NCBI RefSeq assembly: GCF_002954725.1
Contig: NZ_MSCQ01000001.1
Span: 279,231-333,291 of the forward strand
Direction of reading: 5' to 3'
DNA: 54,061 nucleotides
DNA from: Photobacterium phosphoreum
GTDB taxonomy: Bacteria; Pseudomonadota; Gammaproteobacteria; Enterobacterales; Vibrionaceae
Shown here: piece by piece, positions 11,322 to 22,672 of the stretch
How the letters are laid out: each line of letters starts with the position of its first letter
Position numbering within the stretch: position 1 is the first letter of the stretch
Position numbers and translations under genes: made by a program
Notes under the pieces: generated by a model
Database searches by the model: none
What the model was told of the DNA's origin: nothing
The model's input: the letters and a program-made list of their open reading frames with translations, nothing else

Positions 11322-14300
11322 ATGGAAATTTTGCGTGGTTCACCCGCTTTGTCTGAGTTTCGCGTTAATAAGTTACTTGAGCGTTGCCATGAGTTAAATC
11401 TGCCAATTACCAGTATTTATGCTGAATTTGCGCATTTTGCTGATGTGGCAGCAACGTTAACAGCTGATGAACAAGCTAAACTTACAAGTCTACTCACATA
11501 CGGCCCAACGATTGCAGAGCACGAGCCTAAAGGTTTATTGCTACTTGTTACTCCTCGTCCTGGCACTATCTCTCCTTGGTCTTCAAAATCGACCGATATC
11601 GCGCGTAACTGTGGTTTAAGTTCGATTAAACGTCTTGAGCGTGGCACAGCATATTATGTTGAATCATCATCCGCGCTAACCGCAGTACAATTAAATGCTT
11701 TAAAAACATTACTTCATGACCGCATGATGGAAGTGGTACTGGATAATGTTGATGCTGCTGCAGCGTTATTTATTCAAGCACAGCCTGCTGCAGTTAAAAG
11801 TGTTGATATTCTAACGGGTGGCCGTCAAGCATTAGAGCAAGCGAACCTCACCTTAGGTCTTGCATTGGCTGAAGATGAAATTGATTACTTAGTTGAAAAT
11901 TTCACTACACTTGAACGTAATCCGAATGACATTGAATTAATGATGTTTGCTCAAGCGAACTCAGAACATTGTCGTCACAAGATTTTTAATGCTGATTGGA
12001 CTATTGATGGTATCGATCAACCAAAATCATTATTTAAAATGATTAAAAACACCTATGAGCATAACCATGAACACGTATTGTCAGCGTATAAAGACAATGC
12101 TGCTGTAATGGAAGGTTCTCATGTCGGTCGTTTTTTCCCTGATCCACAATCTCGTCAATATAGTTATCATCAAGAAGATACCCATATTTTGATGAAAGTT
12201 GAAACCCATAATCACCCAACCGCAATTTCACCGTGGCCGGGCGCAGCAACAGGTTCTGGCGGTGAAATTCGTGATGAAGGCGCAACGGGGATTGGTGGTA
12301 AGCCTAAAGCAGGTTTAGTCGGCTTTACAGTATCTAACTTACGTGTACCTGGTTTTGAACAGCCATGGGAAACCGATTTTGGTAAGCCTGATCGTATCGT
12401 GACTGCGCTTGATATTATGCTGGAAGGTCCATTGGGTGGTGCGGCATTTAATAACGAATTTGGTCGTCCAAACTTATTGGGTTATTTCCGTACTTACGAA
12501 GAAAAAGTCACCTCTCATGCGGGTGAAGAAGTGCGTGGTTACCATAAGCCAATCATGATAGCGGGTGGCATGGGTAATATTCGTGCTGATCATGTGCAGA
12601 AGAAAGAAATTCCTGTTGGCGCGAAGTTAATTGTTCTTGGCGGTCCGGCAATGAACATTGGTCTTGGTGGTGGTGCGGCGTCATCAATGGCATCAGGCCA
12701 ATCAGCAGAAGATTTAGATTTTGCTTCAGTACAACGTGAAAACCCAGAAATGGAACGTCGTTGTCAGGAAGTGATCGATGGCTGTTGGCAGATGGGTGAT
12801 GACAACCCAATTGCTTTTATTCACGATGTAGGTGCTGGCGGTATTTCTAACGCCTTACCTGAGTTAGTCAATGACGGTGAGCGTGGCGGTAAATTCCAGT
12901 TACGTAATGTACCTAATGATGAACCAGGTATGAGCCCTCTTGAGATTTGGTGTAATGAATCACAGGAGCGCTATGTCCTCGCGATTGCTCCTGAAAATAT
13001 GGCAACATTTGATGCGATTTGTGAGCGTGAACGTGCCCCTTATGCAGTAGTAGGTGAAGCAACGGCTGAGCGTCATTTAACCCTTGAAGATAATCATTTC
13101 GATAACACCCCGATTGATATGCCAATGGATATTCTATTGGGTAAAGCACCGAAAATGCACCGTGATGCACAAACATTAACCGTGATTGGGCAGCCTCTTG
13201 ATCGCAGTGAAATGACGGTTGAAGATGCGACTCAGCGAGTACTACGTTTACCTGCGGTTGCCGAAAAAACGTTCTTGATCACTATTGGTGATCGCAGTGT
13301 GACCGGATTAGTTGCACGTGATCAGATGGTTGGTCCTTGGCAGGTGCCTGTGGCTAACTGTGCGGTAACAGCTGCAAGTTATGATAGCTACCACGGTGAA
13401 GCGATGTCGATGGGTGAGCGTACTCCAGTGGCATTACTTAATTTTGGTGCCTCTGCACGTTTAGCCGTTGGTGAAGCAATTACCAATATTGCAGGTACTG
13501 ATATCGGTGATATGAAGCGGATTAACTTATCGGCTAACTGGATGTCACCTGCGGGTCACCCCGGTGAAGATGCCGGTTTATATGAAGCAGTGAAAGCCAT
13601 TGGTGAAGAATTATGCCCAGCATTAGGGTTAACGATTCCAGTGGGTAAAGATTCAATGTCGATGAAAACTAAGTGGCAACAAGATGGTGAAGAAAAAGAA
13701 GTGACTTCGCCATTGTCATTAGTGATCACTGCTTTTGGTCGCGTTGAAGATGTTCGTAAAACCGTTACACCGCAATTACGCACTGATAAAGGCGAATCAA
13801 GCTTATTGCTGGTGGATCTTGGTTGTGGTCAAAACCGTCTTGGTGCGACCGCTTTAGCACAAGTTTATAAGCAGTTAGGTGATAAAGCCGCTGACGTTGA
13901 TAGTCCTGAATTACTAAAAGGCTTCTTCTATGCGATGCAAACCTTGGTGCGTGATGAGAAATTATTAGCTTACCATGATCGTGGTGATGGTGGTCTGTAT
14001 GTTACCTTAGCTGAAATGGCATTTGCGGGTCACACTGGTGTTGAAGTGGATATTAATACCACCGCAACCGATGGATGCAATGACGTATTAGCGGCGTTGT
14101 TTAGTGAAGAACTTGGCGCTGTGATTCAGGTACGTAGTGATGATGTTGAGGCAGTACAAGCAGTATTAGCCGCTCATGGTTTAGCAGCATGCAGCCATAT
14201 TATTGGTACTGTGATTGATGAAGACACAATCCGTATTTGGAATGGTAATGATGTAGTGCTTGAGCAAAACCGCACTGAGTTACGCGCAATTTGGGCGGAA

Positions 14301-15239
14301 ACAACTTACCAAATGCAAGCGATGCGTGATAACCCAGCAGGTGCATTACAAGAATTTGAAGCTAAGAAAGACAATCAAGACCCGGGTTTACATACCAAGT
14401 TAACGTTTGATATTAATGCCGATGTTGCAGCGCCATTTATGGCACCAGCGATTAACTTTGGCGCGAAACCGCAAATGGCAATTTTACGTGAGCAGGGCGT
14501 TAACTCTCATGTTGAAATGGCAGCGGCGTTTGATCGTGCTGGCTTTGAAGCTAAAGATGTTCATATGAGTGATATTCTTAGCGGGAAGATACAGCTTGAT
14601 GGCTTTAATGGTTTAGTGGCTTGTGGTGGTTTCTCTTACGGTGACGTATTAGGTGCTGGTGAAGGCTGGGCGAAATCAGTGTTGTTTAACAATATTGCTC
14701 GTGACCAGTTTGCTGCATTCTTTAATCGTCCGGATACGTTGGCACTTGGTGTGTGTAATGGTTGTCAGATGATGTCTAACTTACACGAGCTTATTCCAGG
14801 TGCTGATTTATGGCCGCGTTTTGTACGCAATGAATCAGAGCGTTTTGAAGCGCGCTTTAGTTTGGTTGAAGTACAAAAGAGTGATTCGTTATTCTTTAAT
14901 GAAATGGTTGGCTCACGGATGCCAATTGCAGTTTCACATGGCGAAGGTCGAGTAGAAGTCCGTAATGCTGAGCATTTGGCTGCGATTGAGCAATCTGGCA
15001 CCATTGCGCTACGTTACCTTGATAACTACGGCAATGTGACTCAAAACTACCCGGCTAACCCAAATGGTTCGCCAAACGGTATTACAGGTTTAACCACTCA
15101 AGATGGCCGTGTCACTATTATGATGCCGCACCCTGAGCGTGTATTCCGCACGGTGGCTAACTCTTGGCACCCAGATGACTGGAGTGAAAATAGCCCATGG
15201 ATGCGTATGTTCCGTAATGCACGGGTTAATTTAGGCTAA
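11322..15239 (+). CDS. purL: Phosphoribosylformylglycinamidine synthase (FGAM synthetase), large single-chain form
   Basis: This 1305-aa enzyme carries out the fourth step of purine synthesis: FGAR + glutamine + ATP to FGAM. The N-terminal domain begins [14 protein letters not shown]. The ATP-binding FGAM-synthetase core holds motifs such as [33 protein letters not shown], in two pseudo-repeats. The C-terminal glutamine amidotransferase domain has the nucleophile Cys1145 in [10 protein letters not shown]. Length matches the gammaproteobacterial form. ATG 11322 was chosen because it gives the conserved N-terminus; the frame further upstream overlaps the operator and promoter. Regulation by PurR is indicated by the box at 11135. 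The gene is monocistronic and ends at a terminator. Confidence 0.97.
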   Translation: MEILRGSPALSEFRVNKLLERCHELNLPITSIYAEFAHFADVAATLTADEQAKLTSLLTYGPTIAEHEPKGLLLLVTPRPGTISPWSSKSTDIARNCGLSSIKRLERGTAYYVESSSALTAVQLNALKTLLHDRMMEVVLDNVDAAAALFIQAQPAAVKSVDILTGGRQALEQANLTLGLALAEDEIDYLVENFTTLERNPNDIELMMFAQANSEHCRHKIFNADWTIDGIDQPKSLFKMIKNTYEHNHEHVLSAYKDNAAVMEGSHVGRFFPDPQSRQYSYHQEDTHILMKVETHNHPTAISPWPGAATGSGGEIRDEGATGIGGKPKAGLVGFTVSNLRVPGFEQPWETDFGKPDRIVTALDIMLEGPLGGAAFNNEFGRPNLLGYFRTYEEKVTSHAGEEVRGYHKPIMIAGGMGNIRADHVQKKEIPVGAKLIVLGGPAMNIGLGGGAASSMASGQSAEDLDFASVQRENPEMERRCQEVIDGCWQMGDDNPIAFIHDVGAGGISNALPELVNDGERGGKFQLRNVPNDEPGMSPLEIWCNESQERYVLAIAPENMATFDAICERERAPYAVVGEATAERHLTLEDNHFDNTPIDMPMDILLGKAPKMHRDAQTLTVIGQPLDRSEMTVEDATQRVLRLPAVAEKTFLITIGDRSVTGLVARDQMVGPWQVPVANCAVTAASYDSYHGEAMSMGERTPVALLNFGASARLAVGEAITNIAGTDIGDMKRINLSANWMSPAGHPGEDAGLYEAVKAIGEELCPALGLTIPVGKDSMSMKTKWQQDGEEKEVTSPLSLVITAFGRVEDVRKTVTPQLRTDKGESSLLLVDLGCGQNRLGATALAQVYKQLGDKAADVDSPELLKGFFYAMQTLVRDEKLLAYHDRGDGGLYVTLAEMAFAGHTGVEVDINTTATDGCNDVLAALFSEELGAVIQVRSDDVEAVQAVLAAHGLAACSHIIGTVIDEDTIRIWNGNDVVLEQNRTELRAIWAETTYQMQAMRDNPAGALQEFEAKKDNQDPGLHTKLTFDINADVAAPFMAPAINFGAKPQMAILREQGVNSHVEMAAAFDRAGFEAKDVHMSDILSGKIQLDGFNGLVACGGFSYGDVLGAGEGWAKSVLFNNIARDQFAAFFNRPDTLALGVCNGCQMMSNLHELIPGADLWPRFVRNESERFEARFSLVEVQKSDSLFFNEMVGSRMPIAVSHGEGRVEVRNAEHLAAIEQSGTIALRYLDNYGNVTQNYPANPNGSPNGITGLTTQDGRVTIMMPHPERVFRTVANSWHPDDWSENSPWMRMFRNARVNLG

Positions 15240-15263
15240 GGTCTGAGTCTGTTAAGTTAATCT

Positions 15264-15293
15264 AAAGCTGCCACCTACAGTGGCAGCTTTTTT
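15264..15293 (+). terminator. Terminator of purL
   Basis: AAAGCTGCCA, loop CCTACAG, TGGCAGCTTT, then TTT: a 10-bp perfect stem 24 bp after the stop codon. Confidence 0.92.
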
Positions 15294-15426
15294 GATACTG
15301 TTATTGTGACAATGATATAAATAAATATGAAATTGACATTGATCACATTAACCATCAATAAACATTGGGATAATTAACATAACCAATACGTAAAAATGGC
15401 CACGCTGTGGTTACAAGGATGAAACA

Positions 15427-15831
15427 ATGGGATTGGATATTCCCAGCAATTACCGTCTAATTGGCGCGACTAAGCTACTCGCTATATTAGTAATTATAGG
15501 CTTGATCCAACATATTGAAATGTTAGTTCATGCATTAAGATTTGATTTGCTTGGTATGGCACCCGTGAGCGTCATTATATTAGTGTTGATCTCTGGAATT
15601 ATAGCCTGTACTGGATTACTTCTTGGTAAAAAATGGGGTTTTATCCCACTTTACTTCTATATTCCAGCGGTAACATTATTTCTGCAATTTAGTCTAATTC
15701 CTTTCATACCCAATGTTTTTCCTGCTAAATATCATGATATTGCTATTATGGTGATCAATGGCTTGGTATTACTGTATTCAGTGTTGCTGCTTTTACGGCG
15801 CATGGAGACGAATTACATTCAAAAATATTAA
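15427..15831 (+). CDS. Hypothetical small integral membrane protein
   Basis: This 134-aa protein shows about four hydrophobic segments (roughly residues 13-32, 40-63, 67-92 and 99-122), with few charged residues except at the ends. That suggests a four-helix inner-membrane protein. I do not recognise the family; it is not obviously DoxX or another named small membrane family. AAGGATG precedes ATG 15427 at good spacing, which supports real expression. It stands alone between purL and glnB, about 105 bp upstream of the latter. Coupling to nitrogen or purine control is not supported by anything in the protein. Confidence 0.7.
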   Translation: MGLDIPSNYRLIGATKLLAILVIIGLIQHIEMLVHALRFDLLGMAPVSVIILVLISGIIACTGLLLGKKWGFIPLYFYIPAVTLFLQFSLIPFIPNVFPAKYHDIAIMVINGLVLLYSVLLLLRRMETNYIQKY

Positions 15832-15897
15832 ATGTGATTAAATTACCGCATTGAATCTGTGATAATAACCCTAATTTAATCAAGTCGGTGATCGTAA

Positions 15898-16275
<378 letters not shown>

Positions 16276-16304
16276 ATTGTGATGGCTAAGCACGATTAAA
16301 ATAC

Positions 16305-16339
16305 CAAAGAGGGGCTGCGAATACGTAGCCTCTTTTTTA
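16305..16339 (+). terminator. Terminator of glnB
   Basis: AAAGAGG(G)GCT ... AGCCTCTTTTTT: a GC-containing stem around the loop GCGAATACGT, then a T-run, 30 bp after the glnB stop. Confidence 0.85.
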
Positions 16340-16469
16340 TGGCTAAGTAGATAGCGTGAGATGAATCCGCGAGTATTCGTATTGATTGCTGTGATGCTAA
16401 AGAAAACCGTATTTAGGACTTTCTGATTTAGATCTATTTATGTAAGATAGTCGACAGATAAAAAGTAAA

Positions 16470-16485
16470 ACGAAAACGTTTGCGT
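16470..16485 (+). promoter_or_regulatory. PurR operator of glyA
   Basis: ACGAAAACGTTTGCGT differs from the PurR consensus at one position only. glyA is a known PurR-regulon member in enterics, so repression by purines is likely. The matching promoter elements are not clear, although TATAAA at 16533-16538 is a candidate -10. Confidence 0.82.
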
Positions 16486-16562
16486 CCACGTGGCGTCTAG
16501 GTTTGTGGTTTTTCGTTTTTTACTTAAAATAGTATAAAACTTAGCTGAGTCAGGAGATACAG

Positions 16563-17813
16563 ATGTTAAAGCGCGATATGAATATTGCTGATTATGATGC
16601 GGAACTATTTGCAGCGATTCAGGAAGAAACAGCCCGTCAGGAAGAACACATCGAGTTGATTGCTTCTGAAAACTATACTAGTCCGCGTGTAATGGAAGCA
16701 CAAGGTTCTCAGCTGACAAATAAATATGCTGAAGGTTACCCTGGCAAGCGTTACTACGGCGGTTGTGAGTTTGTTGATAAAGCAGAGCAACTTGCGATTG
16801 ATCGTGCGTGTCAGCTATTTGGTGCCGAATACGCAAACGTCCAGCCACACTCAGGCTCTCAAGCAAATAATGCTGTTTACATGGCATTATTGAATGCTGG
16901 CGATACAGTATTAGGTATGAGCTTGGCACATGGTGGTCACTTAACCCATGGTTCACCAGTAAATTTCTCTGGTAAGTTATACAACATCATTCCTTACGGC
17001 ATTGATGAAAATGGTCAAATTGACTACCAAGAAATGGAAGCATTAGCGTTAGAGCATAAACCAAAAATGATCATTGGTGGTTTTTCTGCTTATTCTCAAG
17101 TTGTTGATTGGGAAAGAATGCGTGAAATTGCAGATAAGATCGGTGCATACCTGTTTGTTGATATGGCCCACGTTGCAGGTTTAATTGCCGCTGGCGTTTA
17201 CCCTAACCCTGTTCCTCATGCGCATGTTGTAACAACAACAACCCATAAAACATTAGCCGGTCCTCGTGGTGGTTTGATTCTGTCAAACGAAGGCGAAGAC
17301 CTTTACAAAAAGCTTAACTCTGCAGTCTTCCCTGGTGGTCAAGGTGGCCCATTAATGCATGTTATCGCTGCTAAAGCGGTGGCATTTAAAGAAGCCATGG
17401 AACCTGAGTTTAAAGTTTACCAAGCCAATGTGGTTGTAAACGCAAAAGCAATGGTTGAAGAGTTTATCAAGCGTGGTTATAACATCGTCTCTGGTAGCAC
17501 TGAAAATCACCTATTTCTTGTCGATTTAATTGATAAAGGCATTACAGGTAAAGAAGCAGATGCAGCACTGGGTGCAGCGAACATTACTGTAAACAAAAAC
17601 AGTGTACCTAATGACCCACGTAGCCCGTTTGTAACGTCAGGTATTCGTGTTGGTACGCCTTCTATTACTCGTCGTGGTTTTAATGCCGATGATGCACGTC
17701 AACTTGCGGGTTGGATGTGTGATGTGTTGGATAACATCAATGACGCTGCCGTTATTGAAGCGACTAAAGTGAAAGTGCTTGAAATTTGTAAGCGTCTTCC
17801 TGTTTACGCATAA
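16563..17813 (+). CDS. glyA: Serine hydroxymethyltransferase
   Basis: This 416-aa PLP enzyme interconverts serine + tetrahydrofolate with glycine + 5,10-methylene-THF, the main one-carbon source for purine, thymidylate and methionine synthesis. The PLP lysine is Lys229 in [14 protein letters not shown]. Substrate and cofactor motifs [10 protein letters not shown] and [13 protein letters not shown] are conserved. The N-terminus ([12 protein letters not shown]) and length match the enteric protein. AGGAG precedes ATG 16563. A near-consensus PurR box lies upstream, tying it to purL regulation, and a terminator hairpin follows. Confidence 0.97.
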   Translation: MLKRDMNIADYDAELFAAIQEETARQEEHIELIASENYTSPRVMEAQGSQLTNKYAEGYPGKRYYGGCEFVDKAEQLAIDRACQLFGAEYANVQPHSGSQANNAVYMALLNAGDTVLGMSLAHGGHLTHGSPVNFSGKLYNIIPYGIDENGQIDYQEMEALALEHKPKMIIGGFSAYSQVVDWERMREIADKIGAYLFVDMAHVAGLIAAGVYPNPVPHAHVVTTTTHKTLAGPRGGLILSNEGEDLYKKLNSAVFPGGQGGPLMHVIAAKAVAFKEAMEPEFKVYQANVVVNAKAMVEEFIKRGYNIVSGSTENHLFLVDLIDKGITGKEADAALGAANITVNKNSVPNDPRSPFVTSGIRVGTPSITRRGFNADDARQLAGWMCDVLDNINDAAVIEATKVKVLEICKRLPVYA

Positions 17814-17860
17814 TTTAATACTGATACGGTAATTTCAGCGCCGTAATTGCACATCAATAT

Positions 17861-17891
17861 AAGGCTTACCTGCTTAGAGGTGAGCCTTTTT
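17861..17891 (+). terminator. Terminator of glyA
   Basis: AAGGCTTACC, loop TGCTTAGA, GGTGAGCCTTTTTTG; one G-T pair in an otherwise matched stem. Confidence 0.85.
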
Positions 17892-18030
17892 TGTTTTGTA
17901 AATAACATAAGATGCATCATTATTAATGATTATTGTTACTTTTAAGGCGATTTTTTAGAAAAAAAAGGGTGATAGTCTTATTAAAGTGATGAAATGGGTT
18001 ACACTGAGTCGATTGAATGTAGGAGGCTAA

Positions 18031-18480
18031 ATGCATTGTCCTTTTTGCGGTGCAAATGACACCAAAGTAATCGATTCTCGATTGGTTGCAGATGGCCACC
18101 AAGTGCGTCGACGTCGCCAATGTTTAGCGTGTAATGAACGCTATACTACGTTTGAAACGGCAGAGCTTGTGATGCCTCGCGTAGTAAAAACCAACGGTAA
18201 CCGTGATCCGTTTAATGAAGAAAAATTACGCGGTGGTATTCAACGTGCGTTAGAAAAACGCCCCGTGAGTACTGATGATATTGAACGTGCGATTAATAGC
18301 ATTAAATCTTGCCTTCGTGCCACGGGTGAACGTGAAGTTCCGTCGGAGATGATTGGCAATTTAGTGATGGAAGCATTAAAAGAATTGGATAAAGTTGCTT
18401 ATATCCGTTTTGCTTCTGTTTATCGCAGTTTTGAAGATATTCGTGAGTTTGGTGAAGAAATCGCCAAACTGGAGCGTTAA
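18031..18480 (+). CDS. nrdR: Transcriptional repressor NrdR
   Basis: This 149-aa repressor controls ribonucleotide reductase genes. The N-terminal zinc ribbon has Cys pairs in [10 protein letters not shown] and [12 protein letters not shown]. It is followed by an ATP-cone domain (about 48-140) that senses ATP/dATP. Length and sequence match the family. It begins the conserved nrdR-rib cluster, with AGGAGG just upstream of ATG 18031 and ribD 27 bp downstream. NrdR-box targets are not in this window. Confidence 0.96.
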   Translation: MHCPFCGANDTKVIDSRLVADGHQVRRRRQCLACNERYTTFETAELVMPRVVKTNGNRDPFNEEKLRGGIQRALEKRPVSTDDIERAINSIKSCLRATGEREVPSEMIGNLVMEALKELDKVAYIRFASVYRSFEDIREFGEEIAKLER

Positions 18481-18507
18481 GATCCATAATCGTTAAGATC
18501 CATAATA

Positions 18508-19632
18508 ATGACACCGACTGATCAACAAATGATGTTGCGAGCGATAACGCTTGCTAAGCATGGCCGTTATACCACAGCACCTAATCCTAAGGTTGGGTGT
18601 GTGATTGTTAATGATGGCGACATTGTCGGTGAAGGCTATCATTATCAAGCTGGACAACCCCATGCTGAAGTGTTTGCACTACGGCAGGCACAACATCGAG
18701 CACAAGGTGCAACGGTGTATGTTACTTTAGAACCTTGTTCTCATCATGGTCGAACGCCCCCTTGTGCTGAAGCATTAATTAATGCCAAGGTTGCGCGGGT
18801 TGTATGTGCGATGGTAGATCCTAATCCTAACGTTGCTGGGCGCGGTATTGCGTTGTTGAAAGCGGCAGGGATTGAGGTTGATGTCGGTGTTTTAGCAATA
18901 GAAGCTCAAACACTAAATCCTGGTTTTATTAAGCAAATGACCCATCAAATGCCGTATGTCGAACTTAAATTAGCCGCGAGCTTAGATGGAAGAACGGCAT
19001 TAGCCAATGGTGTCAGTAAGTGGATAACCGGTCCTAAAGCGCGAGCAGATGTGCAACATTTTCGTGCACAGGCGGGGGCGATATTATCCACCAGTGCCAC
19101 CGTCATCGCCGACAATCCATCACTGAATGTACGTTGGAGTGAATTGGGCGAGTCAGTACAACAAGCTTATCCTCAAGCTGCATTACGTCAGCCAACGCGG
19201 GTTATTATTGATAGTCAGAATCGACTCACACCCGAGTATCAACTCTTCAACTTACCAGGAGAGACCATTCTTGCTCGTGCTATGCTCGGCACAGAAGTAT
19301 GGCCTGATTCCGTACAACAATGGCAAATTCCGACTCAAACCAACAGCCAACAACTTGATCTTGTGGCTTTACTGTCGCAATTGGCTGACTATGGTATTAA
19401 TCATATTTGGGTTGAAGCGGGCGCGAGTTTAGCGGGCGCATTATTACAACAACAATTGGTTGATAGTTTGATTTTATATCAAGCACCAAAATTGATGGGC
19501 AGTGATAGTCGCGGTTTAATTGATATTAGCGGGCTGACCACAATGGCACAAACACCACTATTAACCATTACCGATGTGGCTATGGTTGGTGAAGATATTC
19601 GTATTATGGCAACAGTACAAAATAATAAATAA
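18508..19632 (+). CDS. ribD: Bifunctional diaminohydroxyphosphoribosylaminopyrimidine deaminase / 5-amino-6-(5-phosphoribosylamino)uracil reductase
   Basis: This 374-aa enzyme performs the second and third steps of riboflavin synthesis. The N-terminal deaminase domain (about 1-145) carries the zinc motif PHAEVFAL and PCSHHGRTPPC. The C-terminal NADPH-dependent reductase domain (about 150-370) has LKLAASLDGRTALANG and the late motif HIWVEAGASLAGALL. ATG 18508 gives the standard N-terminus. The upstream spacer contains a short tandem repeat of GATCCATAAT-like sequence (18481-18506). It is cotranscribed with ribE, 23 bp downstream. Confidence 0.96.
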   Translation: MTPTDQQMMLRAITLAKHGRYTTAPNPKVGCVIVNDGDIVGEGYHYQAGQPHAEVFALRQAQHRAQGATVYVTLEPCSHHGRTPPCAEALINAKVARVVCAMVDPNPNVAGRGIALLKAAGIEVDVGVLAIEAQTLNPGFIKQMTHQMPYVELKLAASLDGRTALANGVSKWITGPKARADVQHFRAQAGAILSTSATVIADNPSLNVRWSELGESVQQAYPQAALRQPTRVIIDSQNRLTPEYQLFNLPGETILARAMLGTEVWPDSVQQWQIPTQTNSQQLDLVALLSQLADYGINHIWVEAGASLAGALLQQQLVDSLILYQAPKLMGSDSRGLIDISGLTTMAQTPLLTITDVAMVGEDIRIMATVQNNK

Positions 19633-19655
19633 AATAGTGAAATTAAGGGTTTATC

Positions 19656-20312
19656 ATGTTCACTGGAATTATAGAAGCTGTCGGTAAAATATCTGCACTA
19701 ACACCGAAAGGTGCTGATATTTCTGTTACCGTTGATTCAGGTTCGTTAGATTTAGCGGATGTTAAGTTAGGCGATAGTATCGCGACTAACGGCGTATGTC
19801 TCACCGTCGTAAAACTAACAGGTAAAGGTTATGTTGCTGATCTTTCATTAGAAACATTGCACCGAACAGCTTTTGCGAATTATAAAGCCGGCCAAGTGGT
19901 TAATTTAGAAAAAGCCATGTTAGCGACCACTCGTTTTGGCGGCCATATGGTTTCTGGACATATTGATGCTGTGGCTGAAGTCATTGAGCGTCAACATATT
20001 GGTCGTGCGATTGAATTTTGGATCAAAGTACCGCCACAGCTTGCAAAATATATTTCAGAGAAAGGGTCAGTGGCTGTTGATGGTATCAGTTTAACGGTGA
20101 ATGCTGTTCGTGGTGACGAGTTCAAATTAACGATTGTGCCACATACGGCAGCTGAAACGACCATGGCTGATTTTAGTGTTGGTCGTAAAATTAATCTTGA
20201 GGTTGATGTTATCGCGCGTTACCTTGAACGGCTAATGCTGGGCGATAAAGCCGCAGAGAAACAATCTCAAGTAACAATGGATTTATTGGCGAGAACAGGG
20301 TTTCTCGGTTAA
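19656..20312 (+). CDS. ribE: Riboflavin synthase, alpha subunit
   Basis: This 218-aa enzyme dismutates two 6,7-dimethyl-8-ribityllumazine molecules to riboflavin and the pyrimidinedione. Two repeated lumazine-binding barrels are visible: [12 protein letters not shown] and [13 protein letters not shown] in the first, and [15 protein letters not shown] and [14 protein letters not shown] in the second. The C-terminal helix follows ([15 protein letters not shown]). It is also called ribC in some species. Between ribD and ribBX it is part of a compact operon. Confidence 0.96.
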   Translation: MFTGIIEAVGKISALTPKGADISVTVDSGSLDLADVKLGDSIATNGVCLTVVKLTGKGYVADLSLETLHRTAFANYKAGQVVNLEKAMLATTRFGGHMVSGHIDAVAEVIERQHIGRAIEFWIKVPPQLAKYISEKGSVAVDGISLTVNAVRGDEFKLTIVPHTAAETTMADFSVGRKINLEVDVIARYLERLMLGDKAAEKQSQVTMDLLARTGFLG

Positions 20313-20368
20313 GCATTGCTTTGTGGTCAATAGATCAACAAAAGCAACATAAGAATAAGGGTAGGATT

Positions 20369-21472
20369 ATGGCTTTAAGTAGTGCAAAAGAAATCATTGA
20401 TGATATTCGCCAAGGTAAAATGGTTATTCTGATGGATGATGAAGATCGCGAAAATGAAGGCGATCTGATTATTGCATCAGAGAAAATCACCCCTGAAGCT
20501 ATTAATTTTATGGCTATGTATGGCCGTGGTTTAATTTGTTTAACATTAAGTAAAGCACGTTGTCAGCAATTGAGCCTGCCACTGATGGTTCAAGATAATA
20601 CTGAACAATTTGGTACGCCTTTTACCATTTCTATTGAAGCTGCAACTGGAGTAACGACGGGTATTTCAGCCGCAGATCGTTCTCGTACAGTACAAGCTGC
20701 TGTTGCTGCTGATGCAACGGCTGCCAATATTGTTATGCCTGGCCATATTTTCCCATTGATGGCACAAGAAGGTGGCGTGTTAACTCGTGCAGGCCACACT
20801 GAAGCGGGTTGTGATATTGCACGTTTAGCGGGTCTTGAACCATCAAGTGTTATTGTCGAAATTCTCAATGAAGACGGCACTATGGCGCGCCGTCCACAAT
20901 TAGAAGTTTTTGCTGAGAAACATGGTTTAAAGCTCGGTACTATTGCTGATCTTATTGAATACCGTAATCATCATGAAACCACCATAGAACGTGTGGGTGA
21001 ATGTAAGCTCAATACTGAGTTTGGTGAGTTTGATATGATCACTTACCGCGATAAAATTGATGATCAAATTCATTATGCATTGTGTAAAGGTGATATTGAG
21101 GCCGATGCTGCCACATTAGTTCGCGTCCATTTACAAGATACCTTTAAAGATATTCTACAATCAGGTGCGACGCAGTGGACATTACCTGCAGCAATGCAAC
21201 GTATTAGTGCTGAAAATGGCGTGCTAGTGGTGTTGAGTAAGCAAGAGCCTACTGATAGCATTATTAACAAAGTTAAAAATATTGCAGCTCAAAATGAAGG
21301 TCGACCACAAGTAAAGGCGAGTCCGTATAACCCATCACGTCAAGTGGGTATTGGTTCGCAAATTTTATCTGATTTAGGTATCGGTAAAATGCGTTTGTTG
21401 TCATCAAGTACACAACGTTATCATTCACTGTCAGGTTTTGGCCTTGAAGTGGTTGAATATATTTGCGAATAA
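20369..21472 (+). CDS. ribB: 3,4-dihydroxy-2-butanone-4-phosphate synthase with a degenerate GTP-cyclohydrolase-II-like domain (RibBX type)
   Basis: The protein is 367 aa. The N-terminal RibB domain (about 1-200) is intact: [17 protein letters not shown], the acidic metal-binding loop, and [16 protein letters not shown]. It converts ribulose 5-phosphate to the four-carbon precursor of riboflavin. The C-terminal domain (about 205-367) has the GTP cyclohydrolase II fold outline ([13 protein letters not shown], ending GFGLEVVEY). However, it lacks the zinc-binding cysteine cluster (normally LTGDxxxSxRCDCG), having [16 protein letters not shown] there instead. It therefore probably has no cyclohydrolase activity, and a separate ribA should exist elsewhere. 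ATG 20369 is preceded by GGGTAGGA; the longer frame upstream is not credible. Confidence 0.9.
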   Translation: MALSSAKEIIDDIRQGKMVILMDDEDRENEGDLIIASEKITPEAINFMAMYGRGLICLTLSKARCQQLSLPLMVQDNTEQFGTPFTISIEAATGVTTGISAADRSRTVQAAVAADATAANIVMPGHIFPLMAQEGGVLTRAGHTEAGCDIARLAGLEPSSVIVEILNEDGTMARRPQLEVFAEKHGLKLGTIADLIEYRNHHETTIERVGECKLNTEFGEFDMITYRDKIDDQIHYALCKGDIEADAATLVRVHLQDTFKDILQSGATQWTLPAAMQRISAENGVLVVLSKQEPTDSIINKVKNIAAQNEGRPQVKASPYNPSRQVGIGSQILSDLGIGKMRLLSSSTQRYHSLSGFGLEVVEYICE

Positions 21473-21504
21473 GCAGTTATATTCACTTTTTGCCGTAAAG
21501 TATT

Positions 21505-21559
21505 GAGCATTATTATGTTTGATAATGCTCACTTATTGGTTAGTTCACTCACCAATAAG
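21505..21559. other. Two tandem hairpins in the ribBX-ribH spacer
   Basis: Hairpin 1: GAGCATTAT (21505-21513) with ATAATGCTC (21522-21530). Hairpin 2: CTTATTGGT (21532-21540) with ACCAATAAG (21551-21559). Both have 9-bp perfect stems with only one base between them. No T-run follows, so they are not typical intrinsic terminators. They could shape mRNA stability or ribH expression. The rest of the 202-bp spacer shows no FMN-riboswitch hallmarks. Confidence 0.6.
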
Positions 21560-21674
21560 CAATAAATATTAACAAATCCTCTGAAACCGACGGTTGTGCA
21601 TAGCAGACATATCGTAAAGTGTGTTAGACTCCCGCGGTTTCTCAAACTGGAAAGACATAGTCACAGGAAGGCCC

Positions 21675-22145
21675 ATGAAGGTAATTGAAGGCGCCATCGC
21701 GGCACCAAACGCAAAAATTGCTATCGTAATTGCACGCTTTAATAGCTTTATTAACGAAAGTTTACTTTCAGGTGCATTAGATGCGCTGAAACGTCAAGGT
21801 CAGGTTAGTGAAGATAATATCACTGTTGTTCGTTGCCCTGGTGCTTATGAACTCCCGCTTGTTGCCCAGCAAGTCGCGAAGAGTGATCGCTATGATGCTA
21901 TCGTAGCATTAGGCTCAGTTATTCGCGGTGGAACACCTCATTTTGACTATGTTGCCGGTGAGTGTAATAAAGGTCTAGCACAAGTTGCACTAGAGTATAA
22001 TACTCCAGTTGCTTTTGGTGTATTGACTGTAGATTCTATAGAACAAGCCATTGAGCGTGCCGGTACCAAGGCTGGTAATAAAGGGGCAGAGGCTGCACTA
22101 AGCGCGCTCGAAATGGTAAATGTCCTGTCCCAAATCGAATCCTAA
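21675..22145 (+). CDS. ribH: 6,7-dimethyl-8-ribityllumazine synthase
   Basis: This 156-aa enzyme condenses the RibB product with 5-amino-6-ribitylaminouracil to form lumazine, usually as a 60-mer capsid. Motifs include [28 protein letters not shown], and [14 protein letters not shown] near the active-site His. ATG 21675 is preceded by AGGAAG and gives the standard N-terminus [11 protein letters not shown]. Its stop overlaps the nusB start (TAATG). A 202-bp spacer with two hairpins separates it from ribBX, so it may also have its own promoter. Confidence 0.96.
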   Translation: MKVIEGAIAAPNAKIAIVIARFNSFINESLLSGALDALKRQGQVSEDNITVVRCPGAYELPLVAQQVAKSDRYDAIVALGSVIRGGTPHFDYVAGECNKGLAQVALEYNTPVAFGVLTVDSIEQAIERAGTKAGNKGAEAALSALEMVNVLSQIES

Positions 22146-22618
22146 TGGGGGTTACTGTGAAACCAGCCGCGCGTCGTAATGCACGTCAATTTGCTGTACA
22201 AGCAATTTATTCTTGGCAACTTACTAAAGGTAATGTTGCTGATATTGAGCAATATTTCCTTTCAGGCGATAAGTTTGAAGAAGAAGAACATCAAGCTGAT
22301 GCGCCTGCATGTAAAGCGCCAGAAACTGATGTTGCTTATTTCCGTGATTTATTTGCAGGTGTTGTATTAAGCCATCAAGAACTTGATAGCAAAATGCGTC
22401 CATACTTGTCTCGTCCACTTCAGGATCTAGACCAGATGGAACTTGCGCTACTTCGTCTTGCAATGTATGAAATGGTTAAGCGTGAAGACGTACCATTTAA
22501 AGTTGTGATCAACGAAGCGATTGAATTAGCGAAACTCTTCGGTGCTGAAGATAGCCACAAATTCGTCAATGGCGTATTAGATAAAGCTGCGCCAACTCTA
22601 CGTAAAAAAGATAAATAA
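22145..22618 (+). CDS. nusB: Transcription antitermination factor NusB
   Basis: This 157-aa all-helical RNA-binding protein binds boxA with NusE (S10) in rRNA antitermination. The N-terminus [21 protein letters not shown] and the C-terminal [30 protein letters not shown] are family-typical. ATG 22145 overlaps the ribH stop codon by one base (translational coupling). A GTG at 22157 behind GGGGG is an alternative start. ribH-nusB-thiL is a conserved order in gammaproteobacteria. Confidence 0.95.
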   Translation: MGVTVKPAARRNARQFAVQAIYSWQLTKGNVADIEQYFLSGDKFEEEEHQADAPACKAPETDVAYFRDLFAGVVLSHQELDSKMRPYLSRPLQDLDQMELALLRLAMYEMVKREDVPFKVVINEAIELAKLFGAEDSHKFVNGVLDKAAPTLRKKDK

Positions 22619-22646
22619 TTTTTTATTACGTTGAGTACGATGAAAG

Positions 22647-22672
22647 AAGTCAGCTTATTAGCTGGCTTTTTT
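22647..22672 (+). terminator. Terminator-like hairpin between nusB and thiL
   Basis: AAGTCAGCT, loop TATT, AGCTGGCTT, then TTTTTT: a tight stem with one G-T pair and an eight-T tract. It sits inside an otherwise co-directional operon, so it probably lowers readthrough into thiL-pgpA. Confidence 0.8.

Noticed and set aside
12043..14000. Several antisense open frames of about 75-90 codons inside purL (and similar ones inside glyA, nqr, pepD and other genes)
   Set aside because: They are shadows of long conserved genes, with no ribosome sites or recognisable protein features.
21473..21674. FMN riboswitch between ribBX and ribH
   Set aside because: None of the conserved RFN-element blocks is visible; only two simple hairpins are present.
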